Shown here piece by piece: positions 24,790-37,134 of a stretch of DNA of 64,000 bases. Under the pieces are notes generated by a model. It was not told the DNA's origin and searched no databases. It was given only the letters and a program-made list of their open reading frames with translations. Source of the DNA: Polytrichum commune. Taxonomy: Eukaryota > Streptophyta > Polytrichopsida > Polytrichales > Polytrichaceae. The position numbers and the translations under genes are program-made. The DNA lies in NCBI GenBank assembly GCA_950295325.1, contig OX485807.1, positions 51,984,440 through 52,048,439 of the forward strand, read 5' to 3'. Each line of letters opens with the position of its first letter. Position 1 is the first letter of the stretch.

Positions 24790-25820
24790 CAACTAGCTCC
24801 ACCAGAAGCGCTCGGTGAAGTCGAAGCACACCAACGATGCGTGCCGCTACAGAATGGTAGGCTCTTGGAATGGCTCGCTTGCCAGGTGATTGTGAAGCCA
24901 CCCAATATGTGAATCAGATGGAAGAAGCTGGGCAGCGGAGAAACGCCGACTACAATAGATGGTGGCTTCTTGAGGATCGACATTCAACAACAATTTGTCT
25001 GCTCACACACTGGCTAAGTTAGCGCGACACACACAGGCTCACAAGAAACTCCTTTCCCCCAACTTCACTTTCCATCTCACTATCAGGTTGGCTTAAACCC
25101 AGGGCCTTAACCCGAATCCCGTAGGAACTCCGAGGTTAAGCTGCCTAAGTCCGGCATAGTTTCTAATGGGTGACCTTCTTGGCGCTTGATTTCCGGTGCC
25201 CTTTATCACCTATGGTCCTCTCAATCATAGTGGTGTACCAGATATCTTCAACCAACTGGATGTGGAAACTTAGGGTTTGCCCTTGGGGGAGATCGGCTTG
25301 TCCGCGCCAGTTCAAGATGTTCCCCATCGAAAGGTAGTAGCCCTCGCGGCCCTATGATTCTCGGAATGCCCATTTTGGGATTACATCTAGACTTACACCA
25401 ACTCGAAATTGAAGCAACACCCCGCACCTATACCCTTGCTTGGCGCCGCTATTCGCTAACATGTCTTCTCAATCTACGCCGACCTTTTCGTCACCCAAAA
25501 CCACCTCTCTTAAACTCTTGGTTTTGTGATCCGCAGTGGGCTTCCGATTGCTAGCAGTCCGGTTATAGAAATGAAAACTCACAAATGCCGAGCTCAAACC
25601 ACCGCAGGTTCTCATGCGTGCAATAGGATGCCTACCAAATGACAATAGCTCGTGACTCTTCAAGATCGCAGTACGACAACGATGCACGCTCCTACACCAC
25701 CAGACTCTTCGATTGGGTCGCTTGCCAGGTTGTGACGCCACTGGAGTGATGATGTAAGGTAGTTCCAAGCTGGGCAGCGCGGAAATGTCGCATACAGTAG
25801 TCGCTGATGACTCTTCCAAT
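24790..25820. repeat. Degenerate direct repeat, two units about 850 bp apart
   Basis: Segments near 24825-24960 and 25672-25805 share 'acaacgatgc', 'tggctcgcttgccaggt' versus 'gggtcgcttgccaggt', and 'aagctgggcagcg.ggaaa'. The unit is moderately GC-rich, unlike its surroundings. A 5S-derived SINE lies between the units. Open frames here are not recognised. Confidence 0.4.
25086..25422 (+). mobile_element. 5S-rRNA-derived SINE, copy 1
   Basis: The first about 120 bp align with plant 5S rRNA: 'gaatcccgtaggaactcc' for the loop A/helix III region, 'gaggttaagc' for the A box, and 'aatgggtgacct' for the C box of the internal pol III promoter. About 220 bp of unrelated body follow, ending 'gaagcaacac'. 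The whole unit is collinear with the copies at 27559 and 48974. A 5S head with a common body and no LTR pair fits a 5S-type SINE. The alternative is a solo repeat of a Cassandra-type TRIM, which also carries 5S sequence. Confidence 0.7.
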
Positions 25821-26308
25821 TGGAGGTACTGCGTAGCTTTCCAACTATTGCAACTTCCAAGCTGCTTCCCACCACGTGAAAACTGTTATGATATAATATG
25901 TCAAGATAATGTCCGTCACTTGAGCCTCGATAACGACGACCATTACCACTTGCAATGTCCACATATATTAAATAACTGTAAGCCAACATGAAACAAGGTT
26001 AGCCATTGAATCCCTTGCCATGCGATACCGACTGCCTTGGAGATTCATTAAAACATAAAATTATACCACAAATTCAAGGCAGGCAACGCGGCACTCAATG
26101 CTCCGCGTAGAAGTCTCCACATCCTTGAATCCATAGTCTTTACTAAATTTAATCCTCCGATGGTGTGTGGGCACTTCAGAATCTGTGGTTGTCAACTCTT
26201 GAAGCCTTTTGAAACATTTTATATCCGAATTTAAGGCGTCCTGGTCACTAGGTACTCCCTGATGCATATATGGCTCATATTCAAGTGATTTGTGTCACCT
26301 ACTACGCC

Positions 26309-26412
26309 GGACGCTAAAGCACCCCTATTGAGCTCTGTCCGCCTAAGAATCCACTGCTCCTGGCCCACGTTTCAGTGCCCAAACCAAAAATTACTGGTCT
26401 TGCCCACGTTGT
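26309..26412 (+). repeat. Dispersed repeat family R, deletion copy
   Basis: Both ends match the longer copy at 39938-40330 ('gctaaagcacccctattgag' and 'actggtcttgcccacgttgt'), but the middle about 290 bp are missing. Type unknown. Confidence 0.55.
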
Positions 26413-26814
26413 TGCCCGCAGCTTGCTTGACCGGACGGAATTATGGACGGAGTCAACTCCAACGACGTTAGTCATCCTTCAAGCCATGGACCCTCCTCGG
26501 ACATTGGGAACATTCCCTGCTCCCATCTCCTTGCATCTGCACCACATCTTCTAATGTGTTATGCAAATGAGATCTGCTAATGTGTTATACACCATATTCA
26601 CATCTACAAATGTGTTATGCACCATATCCACAAATATTATGCAACAAATTTAACGGATCCAAACTTGTTAGTGGGCACAACTATTTCATACAAATAGTGC
26701 CTGTAACTAAGTGGTCTTCCTCTATACCTGATTGTTGGTTGAAGCATAATTGATGCCCACGTGCTAAGAGCAAGCATCCCACTTCCAGATCGTGAAAAGG
26801 AACGATCGTTTTAC

Positions 26815-28705
26815 CTTTTGCATCTCTACAAGGCTAGCTTGGTTCCTTGGTGGTCAAACGATCTCATCCTCATTGTTTTCCGCGATAGGCTTGAATATTG
26901 ACCTCAACATATCCATAGAGGAATATCCATAGAGTATTTTTTCCTGCAAATGGACGCGAAGGAAACCATAATTATGAAATTTGAGATCAAATACGGCTAT
27001 AGATGTCCTATAAAGAACAGTAATGGATCTAATCTTAATCTACGAAAGGTCTGAAAGACTGTACCTTGGTCTTATTCACTATAAGATCAACGAGTGTCAT
27101 AATTTGAATAGCAAGCTCCTTGTACTCTTTCTGCGTCAAAGCATGCCATAAGGGCTGTCAGAAATAGCAAAAAACACATGTGACTTCTCAGCAACCACAG
27201 TTTATAAATGTAAGTATTTCTGATTATATTTGAGGTTCACTTTCGGTAGCATGTACTTTTGCATCAGAGTTCCAGTGGACAATGTTCCTCGTACTTCTCG
27301 AGTATTCCTGAGATGAATGCGCAGAACCCAGATCACAATAACTGCTTTTGATTCAGTGGCAGCACCATTCCAAGCTGGGAAAAATCTTCAACCCAGCTGT
27401 CAATTACTATTAATCCCTTCTTTCGAAATGGATGTCAATTCCATCTAATCCAAAGAGATGACAGCATTTCAAAACATCAATGATCATTTGTTCACTCAAT
27501 GACTACGTGATGATGGGGACTGAAATCACCTTCAAGTAACAGAATTTGTAAGTTCAAAGGGTGGCTTAAATCTAAGGCCTTGACCTGGATCCCATGGGAA
27601 CTCTGAGGTTAAGCAGCCTAAGGCGGGAGTAGTGCTCGGATGGGTGACCTCCAAACACTTCATTTCCAGCGCACCCTACCACCTATAGTCCACTCAATCA
27701 TAGTGGGAGTATCCGGATGAACCTCATATTCTCAACCAACCGTGTGGAAACTGAGGGGCTTGATCTTAGGGAGACAGGTGCAGGCTGTCTAATCCTCACC
27801 TGTTCAAGGTGTTCACAATTCGTAGGAGGCAGCGTCGTCGGGGGCCCTCTGATTCTTGTGATGCCTGTTTCAAGATTACAAATAGACTTAGACCAACTTG
27901 AAAATGAAGCAACACCATAATTCATGCCGGTGGCAACATCCAATTTGTCTTTCTTTCACTTCTTTCTTTGCTTTATTGTCAAGTTCAATACAGTATGATC
28001 AGAAGGTGAACTCACTCTCTCCTCATCCGAAGAGCATTGGTCCACCCCGCAGCAAGACGCAGCCGAAATGGAGCTTTGAAAGCTAAGACGTTCTCAGCCA
28101 CTACCTGTGCCATCTGTGACCCCAAAATAACACATAAAACAGAGAGTTAGCCTACAGGATGATTCAGCATGTCTTCCTACTGCTTCTTGATGGGCAAAGT
28201 TCTTTGCTGTTAAACCTGCCAAAGGCAATGTGCAATCCCAGGGTTCATGTGTGGCACTCACATTTTCAAATTCGGTTTCTCGCAGGTTGTCAATAAGGCG
28301 ATCGATCTCTAGTCTTTTTGAATGCTCTCTCGGTTTCAGCGCCAAAACTTGCTGCAATGTGCAACATTGGCTTCCTGCTAAACTCCCAGAATCCATCCCG
28401 GTATTCAATCAAGAATTAACACCAGATAACGATGTGACAACACATATACCAGATTGAGATAGTTATGCCAGATTTGTGATGGTGATCTATCATATAAAAG
28501 GATTTCATGGTAAACAAGAAATGTATGAATGCAAGGGTTCTTGTTCTCAAATTCACAATGAGTAGATTGCCCAGTTAAGTAAGACAACAATCATAAAATG
28601 TCTACCAAACCTGGAGATAGAAACGCCAGAGATTGGGGCCAGAAATCGTCGTTCAAAACCACAAGCACCCAATCCACATTTTTGCCTGCTCCAAGCCTTC
28701 CCCAT
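26815..28705 (-). pseudogene. Pseudogene of the 48.2-kb plastid-type gene, exons 1-5
   Basis: Counterpart of exons 1-5 of the intact gene. The start codon (28705-28703) and 'MGKAWSR' N-terminus are kept. Exon 2 lacks 2 nt after 'aaaaagact', which shifts the frame. Exon 3 lacks 1 nt near 'gctgcgggg', a second frameshift. Exon 5 has a 12-nt insertion made of a 'tatggatattcctc' duplication, and a TGA (26856-26854) where the intact gene has Trp of 'VWPP'. Exons 6-10 are absent. It cannot make the full protein. Splice sites are still recognisable, so decay is recent relative to the duplication. Confidence 0.85.
27559..27916 (+). mobile_element. 5S-rRNA-derived SINE, copy 2
   Basis: Best preserved head: 'ggatcccatgggaactc', 'gaggttaagcagcc' and 'ggatgggtgacctcc' follow 5S rRNA almost base for base, so the A box, intermediate element and C box of the internal promoter are recognisable. 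The body ends 'gaagcaacaccat'. It lies antisense in the intron 3 equivalent of the pseudogene. The copy at 48974 is its orthologue across the duplication, so insertion preceded duplication. Confidence 0.75.
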
Positions 28706-29199
28706 CCCCCACTTCGCAGTGCCCCACCTTCTTCTTCACCTTGAATCAAGTATGAAATACCAGAAAATAAATAAAAATCTAAAACCTAAAATCCAAGATG
28801 GATCAACCTTCAACAAGCTCCACAAGGCAAAGACAATTTTAGTGTAAGAGCTCTCATTGGGAGCATGACTTACCAACTCTCACAACAGGAGCTTATCTCA
28901 AATTTCGATGGTTTGGAAATTATGCAACATCATCCCTCAGACTTCCGAAACTACTTGATATTCTCTCACTCCCTTGCTCCACATTAAGCTATTTGACATC
29001 GTCAGATCAGTGCCACATTGCAATATTTCCTGCGTCACAAATTTCACAACCCATCTCATGCACATTTACCACTACGAAATTTAAAAAAGGGGTAAGGTGA
29101 CGCCATACCTGACCGCTGGAACACTCCACCTCAACAACTCTCCCTACTACAACCGAAGTTGTGAGAGAGAGAGAGTAGCCATCGCCACTCTTCCTCACT

Positions 29200-29560
29200 T
29201 GAACAGCCTCTGTAGTCCACACAGGAAAACCCTCCGAAGAATTTACACGAAGGTATCTTCAAAATTTCTTAGAATTCAGCACAACTCACAATCCAACTGC
29301 AATTTATATCTTGAAACATCCAAAACTTTATCAAAAATTTCAACCACTTCTTAAATGCACATCTCTGTAGTCCACACAAAAACCTGCAGAGCTATCGTAC
29401 GAAGACAATTGGACAATATCATACAGTAACAGAAAAATTCGCACCTAGACCATCAAAAAATTCAACAAAACTTCAACAGTTTTTGGATTCACACCTCTGG
29501 TAGAGACAGACTCCGTACTCCACACAAAAACCTCCCAAGCTATCACATTAAGAAACCTTC
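29200..29560. repeat. Degenerate tandem repeat, about 150-bp unit
   Basis: Three spaced occurrences of 'tccacacaaaaacct'-like sequence followed by 'gctatc' (about 29214, 29363 and 29518), each with a T/A-rich spacer containing 'aaacttcaaca'-type text. The same array in inverse orientation is at about 47380-47700 in the duplicated segment. Non-coding. Confidence 0.5.
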
Positions 29561-29914
29561 AAATTTCTCCAGAATCCAGCACAATTTACACCCCAGTCAC
29601 TTTCCATACCTTTAAGAAATAAAAAATTTATCAAATGTTCCACATTTGTTTCAATACAAATCTCTGATACATGCGATGCCCACGTCGTGTGGTGCAAAGC
29701 AGCTCCTCCTTCGCCATAGCCGAAAAGCTCTATCGCGGGTTTCGGGAAAGAGCGCGGGTGTACCCGGCGTGGCATCCACAGGTCCCGGGCTCTATTCAGT
29801 CGGCCGACACCTTTGGCCCCTATTCACACTGGCTTAGAGTAGAGTATTAGCTTGACCCCTTGCAGTGTGGCCTGTCCATGGCGTATGTGCATGTGCATTA
29901 CAAATACGAGGCAA

Positions 29915-31325
29915 CATATTAAGGCTGATGTGCATACTGATATGTGCAATTAGGTTGCCTTTGCAAATAAGTTGACTTTAAAATACCCATGCAAAATTTA
30001 TTTTTTTTGTCAAAACCAGACTCCAAACACTTTGTGTATTCATCGATGTAGTCACCACAGTGATGTATTTAAATAAATCTGAACATATTTTTAAAGATTT
30101 GGACGTTTTGGTTGCTTCGATTCTATCAACAGATCTGTTAATGCACTTCTGATATGCCAAAATGTTATGGGAGGTATGTCAATCCGTAGTGATTAATTAA
30201 TTACTATGCTATTAAGATATGATGGAAAATATTTTGAAGATATTTATTTTATCTAGATAAATAAATGTTGATTTGTTAAAAAAATACCATTTTTAATTTA
30301 TTAAAATATTATCACAATCAACTCTGCATATTCTATTGGAGGATCTTAGCATACAATCTTATTATGAGATCCTATGGTTGAACTCAACATGTTATAATTT
30401 TGGACTTGGACTTGGTCTAGTTTTACTTAAATATCAATTCGCCAACTTCAAAATATGTAAGGTCATAAAATTTACTTCCAAAACCATATTCAACCATTTG
30501 CTTTTGAGCATCACTTTTAATGATAAGTTTTGAAGATCTCAACTTGATATTCTACATGTGAGTATTTAATACAACAATAGAGGTCATCATTGAAAAAAAT
30601 TTAGTTTAAACAACACTTTGCTACTACTTTTAGGGCTTTGAACCAAATATCTATGGTTTTAATATACCGGAGCATTTCTTTGGTCCACTTTATCATGCTT
30701 GCACTCATTTGTTGGAGAAATTTCCTCTTGTACTTTCCATCTATGTCCAAGTTTGTTTTTTATGCTTTCTTCCTTCAATGCCTACGATAACTTGCTTTTT
30801 AACCCTTATTGCAATCTTGAAAAAATTAAAGAGCATGTTCAATGCTTGACATGTGCTTGCATGTGTTTAAGGAAGTGGAAGTTGAATCTATCAATAACAT
30901 TTGATTTATTTTTCCTCATGCCAAGCTTATAGTTGTTGAGTTTAATTATGGATTTAGGTATTCATCAACCCCACTCAACTTATTATGTATAAAAATGATA
31001 TTATATGTACCTAAATACCACTGTTATAGGATTGATGTGGCCTATTACCAAAAAATCCCCTCTCATTGCTCATGTGTTACCGTTCATTACTCACATGGTA
31101 GCACTCCCCCGCACTATAACCATTGCAAGTGTATGTTCTTATGAGAAAAAAATATGTTATATTTTTACTTGGTAGTCTTTTTTTCAAAAATCATGCAACA
31201 TATATGTTATGTGTCTACTATACCCTTAATAACTTGCCACAAAAAGCAATGAGTGCACACTTCCATAAAAAATCACATGTACTTCTAAAGATTTGCGAAC
31301 ATGATAGTTCTATAATAGTTGCAAT
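29915..31325. other. Intergenic, no gene recognised
   Basis: AT-rich DNA without supported genes. Reading frames of 60-80 codons lack features. Confidence 0.5.
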
Positions 31326-31328
31326 TGA

Positions 31329-31662
31329 GGTGAGTTTCCATGTAGTCCACTTGCCCACTACAATGTAGACAATAGTGGGCTAGAGGTGTTCACACTTGTA
31401 AATAAACAAAAAAGCAAGAGATTGACCGACCAAATTTTTGTGGCCTACTAGAAGACGGAGGGCCGTGGCCTTGGTTGTTAGACTTCCATGCCCCCAGTAA
31501 CCACTTAGAATAGCAATAATTAGTTGATACAGAAGAATATTAAACTCTTGAATAGCAATAGTTGGTTGGCACATACGAACACCACCCCACTAAATTCCAT
31601 CTACATTTGTCTTTATTCCCACTAGAATTTGGTGGGCAAGCAACCTACATGGAAACTCACCC
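31329..31662. mobile_element. MITE with GGTGAGTTTCCATGTAG termini
   Basis: The left end GGTGAGTTTCCATGTAG is repeated inverted at the right end (ctacatggaaactcacc), and the match extends about 30 bp into 'cttgcccac'. A partial relative of the right half lies at 35070-35185. The TSD is not clear. Confidence 0.6.
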
Positions 31663-32719
31663 TTAGAACACTTTCAATTCTCGAAAATCATGATTATATT
31701 ATGAAACATTTAGTGGTAGCTTCCGTAGACCACCGAGTTTGAAGAAAATCACGTAAGGTAGAGAAGTCTTGTGTGGTTACTTTTTTGATTACCTAGCCCA
31801 CTTCACTTACGATATTGAACAATATTAAAACTTTATTAGCAAATCCAATTTGAAGCCATAGCCATCTTCCTCGTTATGAATAAAGCTCATGTGAATATCT
31901 TGGTCATAATTGACATTGAAGTATATTTGGACAAACCACTTGTCCAAAAATAATCGGGGATGTGTAGTTGTGGAAACAAAAACATCAAACTACAACAACA
32001 AAACCAACAACACAACAACCACAACTTCGACTATAATTTGTATGCCACGTTTGCCAACCACCATATTTGTGTACTTTTGCAGTGTGGTGTACATCATATT
32101 GACGGTTGAAGTTGTCCAAAATTCATGCATAGATCCAAATATACTTAAATCTTAGTTTTATTATCAAAGCAACCAAAAATACATCCTTCTCAAATGACCA
32201 CATACATCCTCCCGAATATGTTGACTACCCAATTTTGTTAACTATTGGACCTAGAATAATCAACAAAAGAATTTTAGCACGTCATCCAATTCTCTCTTAA
32301 CATGTAAGTTGTGTCTGTTGTTGGATCCACCACCCTACCGCACACCACTCAAACTAAAGGTGCCCATTTAATTAAGAGAGGCAAGCGACTTTAGGCTCGC
32401 TTCTCTTACTCGTCTCCAGAAAAGGGCTGGCTGGAAGACTTTGCATTGACGTGAATGAGTTGATACTGAGAAGCAGCAAAACGTGTGTAATTGTTGTTCA
32501 CCAAATATTATTATGCTGTGGTGGACTCCAATGGAGATCTTTGGGTTTCAGCCTGCACAAAATTGGGTCACGAAATTTCGCATGCACTGGTTGCTGTGCT
32601 TTTTGGACATTGTCAATCCTTCGACATTGTGACATGGCCATGAGCACAGAGTTGGGGATCTGGGAAGGCCATTTCATACTTGAAAGAATGAATGGCCAGC
32701 TGCTAAAGCACCCCCAATG

Positions 32720-33140
32720 GGCTTTTTGAGGAAGGGGTTTCCTGATAGGATAAGGGCCGGGGCCTGTGATCCATAACCCCCAACTTTTTGGGAAGGAACC
32801 CGACTGAGAAATGATGCCTATCCCACCTGACTTCAAAAAAAAGTTGTCCTTGTTTTTATGAAGGCCATGTAGTCTACAAAAGACATATTGAGTGCACTTC
32901 AATTACAAGGTCCGAAATCCAACATAAATGTTCATTCCCACCTAGTAAATAAGAAAATAATTGGGTTTTCATTCCCGAAGTGAAATAAGCAATAAAGTAT
33001 GTAATTAATTTGGGAGTTAAAGATATAAAGCATTCTTCATTCTAATAGTGAGGTGATATTTTTGTGACTTACCATTTGAAAGGGCCTTTGCCATTTATAA
33101 ATTTAGCTCAAAATAATGTGCTAATTTTAGATAATTTGTT
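32720..33140. repeat. Diverged relative of the fold-back element arm
   Basis: From about 32860 to 33130 this follows the left arm of the 45785-47063 element in order: 'attgagtgcacttca', 'ttcattcccgaagtgaaa', 'tgacttaccatttgaaa' and 'aatgtgcta'. The GC-rich outer end is different or lost. It is either an older member of the same family or one arm of it. Confidence 0.5.
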
Positions 33141-33144
33141 TCAT

Positions 33145-35065
33145 AATGCTCATGGTTGCATCACCATAGTAGCACGTGGTTCACATCCATCCTTTCCTAG
33201 GTATTCCATTTTGAAATGGAGTTGGCATGTCCATGCAAATCTCACCGACCTTAAGTTTGAATGTTGTGGGTGACAAGCCAAGGCCTTACTCAGCCATCAC
33301 AACAAGCCAATTACAACTCTTGGCCTACTCTTCATGAGTGAGCACCCTAGACACGCCATGGTTTCGAGAAGTTCGGGTACTGTAAGCATGATCTCTTAAA
33401 CCACTATAAAGGATTCTGAATTTTTGATTTGCATGTCTCATGTTACGTCAATGGTCCCATGCCACAAGTGCTTGCTTGAGCTCCTCGTCCATCTAGTTAC
33501 CATTTGTCTACCTTCTTTGAGTGCATGCAATTGGTCTCCCTCTTTCTCGTTTCTTCACATGCTGAAATCCACAAGTGTTTGAGATGTCTTGCAGGAAGCT
33601 CTGTATTGTACCTAGAGTTTTCATTAAATCAATGGCGGTGATGCCCTCAAATATTTTTGTGTTCTCTTTGAATTTTTGTCAACTTTTCAAACCTACCTTG
33701 AATATTTTTCAATGTGTCCAATTTGGTCTACATATGCATGTGGCACTTTTCACATCCACTCTTGAGTCACACAACCTAGCTAATCACCCCAAAACTTACT
33801 CAATCAACATGCTCGTTGATCACAAAAATTGCTCTCCCTAACATGACACAAAGCAACCGGACTGAAGCTATGAATTAGTCGCAATCAACATGCTCAAAGT
33901 TGGATATTTGAGAGCGTTTGAGTCCCTAGTCACCTAGTCAGGACACTACTTCTTTGCAATATGTTGGTTTCACAATGGCATGAGAAGTGGTTGTGCAGTG
34001 TCTTCGAAACTGACACATTCATTCGGAATCTCGTCAAATCTCAAATTGTGGTCTCAATTGCACAAATCGAATCTTGAAAAACCAATAATTCTACTCCCAC
34101 TAAGCATGATTGCCACCTATTTCTTCTAGTGTATCCAAAGTTGATTAAACTAATTATGGAGCCCTCAAAATATGAAAGTATCAACCACTTGGAACGAAGT
34201 CTTTCTCCACACCTTCCTAACTTGACAACTTGAATAATTTTGGAATAATATGTTGCATGTCACTATTTTAGGCGCAACCTATGGCACATCTAGAGGTGTA
34301 GGCCCGGTTTTCAGTATATCTACCTTATATCACGATGCCAACAATCCCTTAAAAATTATCATGCAAACAATTAAAATGATATCTTCCTGGTTGATAAGAC
34401 ATAATCTTAGGTCACGTGTTTGCAGGAAGGGAAAGAAAAGAAGGACGCTGAAATATCAAATTATCAACTTAAACCAATGTTTGGCAACATAGCAAAATGT
34501 CTGTAAGTGGTGCTTAATATTACCATTTAACATGTAGTGGATTACATGCATCATGCTTAAGGTATGCAAGTGTTATTTGGCTCGTTTTTCTTGTTCTCTC
34601 TGTCTCTTCTATTGGTCAAATTTACATTTTCAAAATTGTGCCGCATTGGAAAATCTAAGATGAAGACATCAACAAAAACCATATTGAACATTAGACCTCC
34701 TCTTACGTAATTATGGTTATTGGTAGTGCATGTTTGTTGATTCCTCAACTGAATACATCGGTCCTCCCTATTGACAATGTTCACTATTGAGTGAGGAGGA
34801 GTTAGTAAGAATTTTTTGAAGACATAGTTCAATCCCTTTTGAACATGTTTTTTTTATGATGTTTGTTCATATACGAGTATCCAACTAAGAAAGTTGACCA
34901 AATAGCAAATGCATACATCACATAAATGCTTTGTTAATCAACCTTCCGTGATATTTAGGCATTTGCATCACAAATGGGCAAACTATGTTTGATCCACGAT
35001 TTTGAGTTTTTTTCAAAGAAATTGATTTATACCTTGATGCAACTATAGATGTAGGTGCCATCAGA
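33145..35065. other. Intergenic with one dispersed-repeat copy
   Basis: No gene recognised. The segment 34715-34870 belongs to the dispersed family also seen at 6290 and 9080 ('gaatacatcggtcctccc', 'gaacatg', 'gtttgttca'). Confidence 0.45.
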
Positions 35066-35069
35066 GGAC

Positions 35070-35185
35070 TAAGAGTGGGTTTCCATGTATGTTGCTCACC
35101 CACCAAACTCTGGAAGGAATAAGGACAAACGTGGATGAACTCTAGTGGGGTTGGGTTTATATGTGCCAACCAACCATTGTTATCT
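35070..35185. repeat. Partial copy of the 31.3-kb MITE
   Basis: Matches the right end of the 31329-31662 element in inverted orientation: 'gggtttccatgtatgttgct', then 'cacccaccaaa', 'ggaataa.gacaaa' and 'tatgtgccaaccaac'. The left half is missing. Confidence 0.5.
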
Positions 35186-35704
35186 TCTCAAATCAAGGCT
35201 CACCTACTAACCTCCTCCTCCTCCAAGTTACCAAGGTTGAAGTGTAAATGGTCACCTGCAACAACCAATCTCTAATCTTTTGATGATGGACAGTTGTAAG
35301 CTGAAAAGTGTTTAGTGGATCCATGGTCAGAGTCCTCGACATTTTGAAAGGCAAACTAGAATGTGGTTGCTTTTGTTATCTTCATGAGAACTCATCCCAC
35401 CCACTACACCCTTCCCTCCGTAATGTCACCCTCTATAATGTCACTCCCTCTCTTATATCCTCAAAACCCTGGGGAACGGACGTGCTCAGTTCAAATCTCC
35501 CTCCTTGTTGTCACATGTCCCTCTCATAAATATCAAAATAATCCACCAAAGAACTCAAAGCACATGCTCACACGCATCACGTTCTCATTATTGTCATTAT
35601 TGCCATCATCGCAATATTGACTTTGTATTATTCCATAAGATCGCACATTACACTAATTCTGTAGTACCATGTATCCATGACAACGCTGCAGACCTCCTTG
35701 ATAG

Positions 35705-35952
35705 CACGTGCACTTTGGTTGGCCCCCAGGCGTGATATTAGGGAGGTGGGAGTAAATTATGTAGAATCTAGTGGGTCGTCGACGACCATGGAAAACCCAC
35801 CTTCAACTTACACAAGGTGCGGCCACAAGCAATCTTCATCCACGCGGCAGTCGTCAGGACCCAGCTCCTTACATCCATCGGAGAGAGCAAGAAGAGAGAC
35901 GCTTTACTTTCTACAAACGCCTCCCAAGCTGCCTTTCACGAAGCCACACGTG
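35705..35952 (+). promoter_or_regulatory. Two CACGTG G-boxes upstream of the dirigent gene
   Basis: CACGTG occurs at 35705-35710 and 35947-35952, about 375 and 135 bp upstream of the TATA box. G-boxes bind bZIP/bHLH factors in plants. That these particular sites work is inference from position. Confidence 0.35.
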
Positions 35953-36080
35953 ATGGGAATTGTCCAGGTCTACCGGTGAAGGACGGGACTTCGGAGGCGG
36001 GAACTCGACGGGATGTGAGTGCCGTAAGGGCAGGCAAAACCCTGTCGAACTTCGGTCAACCGTTGCATCGAATCCTCCAC

Positions 36081-36087
36081 TATAAAG
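36081..36087 (+). promoter_or_regulatory. TATA box of the dirigent gene
   Basis: TATAAAG in a GC-richer context (ccactataaagcctcg), about 240 bp before the chosen start codon. It implies transcription starting near 36110 and a 5' leader of about 210 nt. Confidence 0.55.
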
Positions 36088-36322
36088 CCTCGACGGTGTC
36101 CTCTCATATTCATCACCACATCGCCCAACTTATATTTACGAGCACACAGCTTCCGCCTCTCCCGCACACTAAGCTCCCTCGTCTGATCGGTCTGTGACAT
36201 CGACTCGGCAGTGCCCTCCAAAGATCCTCACTTCAAAGGCCATCAGTTTAGATAATCTTCAACGCTCGAGTCGGAATCTGCAGGGAGCCCGCAGTGTGAA
36301 TTCCTGCGTTGCCGCCAAGACG

Positions 36323-37134
36323 ATGGCAATGGGCCAGAACTTGAACTTCCTGGCAGCATGGGGGATGCTGGTGCTTTGCATGGCCGCCAGCGGGGCGGCT
36401 GCAGGCCGACAGCTCCTCGAGCACGAGCACACCCATAATGTGACGTTCTTCGTCCACGAAGCGATCAACACCGGCTCGGATGCGACGGGTTACATCGTGG
36501 CCGGGCGTGGCGGCGAAACGAGCGAGCTGAACCAGGGTGCGCTGGTTGTGGTGGACAATATCATCACCGAGACGGCCAGCCCCAAATCCAAGCAGCTGGG
36601 CAAGTTCCAGGGCCTGTATGTGCTCGATGGAGGCCAGAAGTACCGCGTTCAAGTCACCGTCATCATCGACCAGCCCGGAGATCTGATCGAGACCACCTAC
36701 GAGGTAAAATATTAAAGAAAATTGAGCAACAAAACCACTCAGAAAATAAAGTACTCCCCTAGAATTTGTTTCAAAATTAAAGATGCCATTCGTCTCATCA
36801 TTGGGTCAACCATATTTGTCTCAGCTGGACTTTGATGTGTGACGAATCTCCGCTGCAATATATTTAGGTATGAAAATTTCATGACGTTTTGTTCTTGGTC
36901 GAGGAGTCGCTTAATTACTTACATGTCGATGGCATTTGGTGTTGCTTTCAGATTCTCGGACAACGCCCATCTTTCAACGCCACAAGTGACAGGCAATTGG
37001 CAGTGGTGGCTGGCACTGGAGTGTTTCTCGGGCAGAAGGGATACGCCCTGGCAGACACTGTGTACCAGAAGCTTGTTGGTACCAAGGGCGCTCGATACAC
37101 CATCCAGAAGTGGACGCTCGTCGTTGGGAAGTAA
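36323..37134 (+). CDS. Dirigent protein, two exons, complete
   Basis: Dirigent family proteins are secreted beta-barrel proteins that steer stereoselective coupling of phenoxy radicals in lignan/lignin-type metabolism in the cell wall. Exons are 36323-36703 and 36952-37134. The 248-bp intron has gag|gtaaaa and ttgctttcag| borders and is phase 0. The product is 187 residues, the usual size. Residues 1-27 form a signal peptide (hydrophobic 'WGMLVLCMAASG'). Family motifs follow: 'VTFFVHE' (40-46), 'GALVVVDN' (72-79), 'GKFQGLYV' (93-100) and, in exon 2, 'LAVVAGTGVFLGQKGYAL' (143-160), which is the dirigent GTG.F..A.GYA block. Without splicing the frame stops after VKY. An upstream in-frame ATG at 36194 would add 43 unrelated residues before the signal peptide, so the ATG at 36323 is preferred. 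The exons are distinctly GC-richer than the flanking DNA. The subfamily and the reaction steered cannot be told. Confidence 0.92.

Larger units (their letters stand above)
26750..29912 (-). repeat. Segmental duplicate of 45.70-50.08 kb, inverted
   Basis: About 3.1 kb that aligns end to end, in reverse orientation, with 45705-50080 once the fold-back element at 45785-47063 is removed. It carries the promoter side, exons 1-5 and introns of the gene at 48184, including the 5S SINE in intron 3. The copy ends inside intron 5. Identity looks roughly 85-92% by eye. Beyond 29912 and below 26750 the two loci diverge. Confidence 0.85.

Noticed and set aside
32498-32902. 134-codon minus-strand frame as a gene
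   Set aside because: No recognisable domain, and its 5' end overlaps sequence related to the fold-back element arm.
36194-36322. Dirigent start at the upstream in-frame ATG
   Set aside because: It would place 43 non-family residues before the signal peptide. The ATG at 36323 directly precedes the hydrophobic signal sequence.
36248-36652. 134-codon minus-strand frame opposite the dirigent exon
   Set aside because: Antisense shadow of a GC-rich exon. The plus strand carries all the dirigent motifs and matching splice sites.
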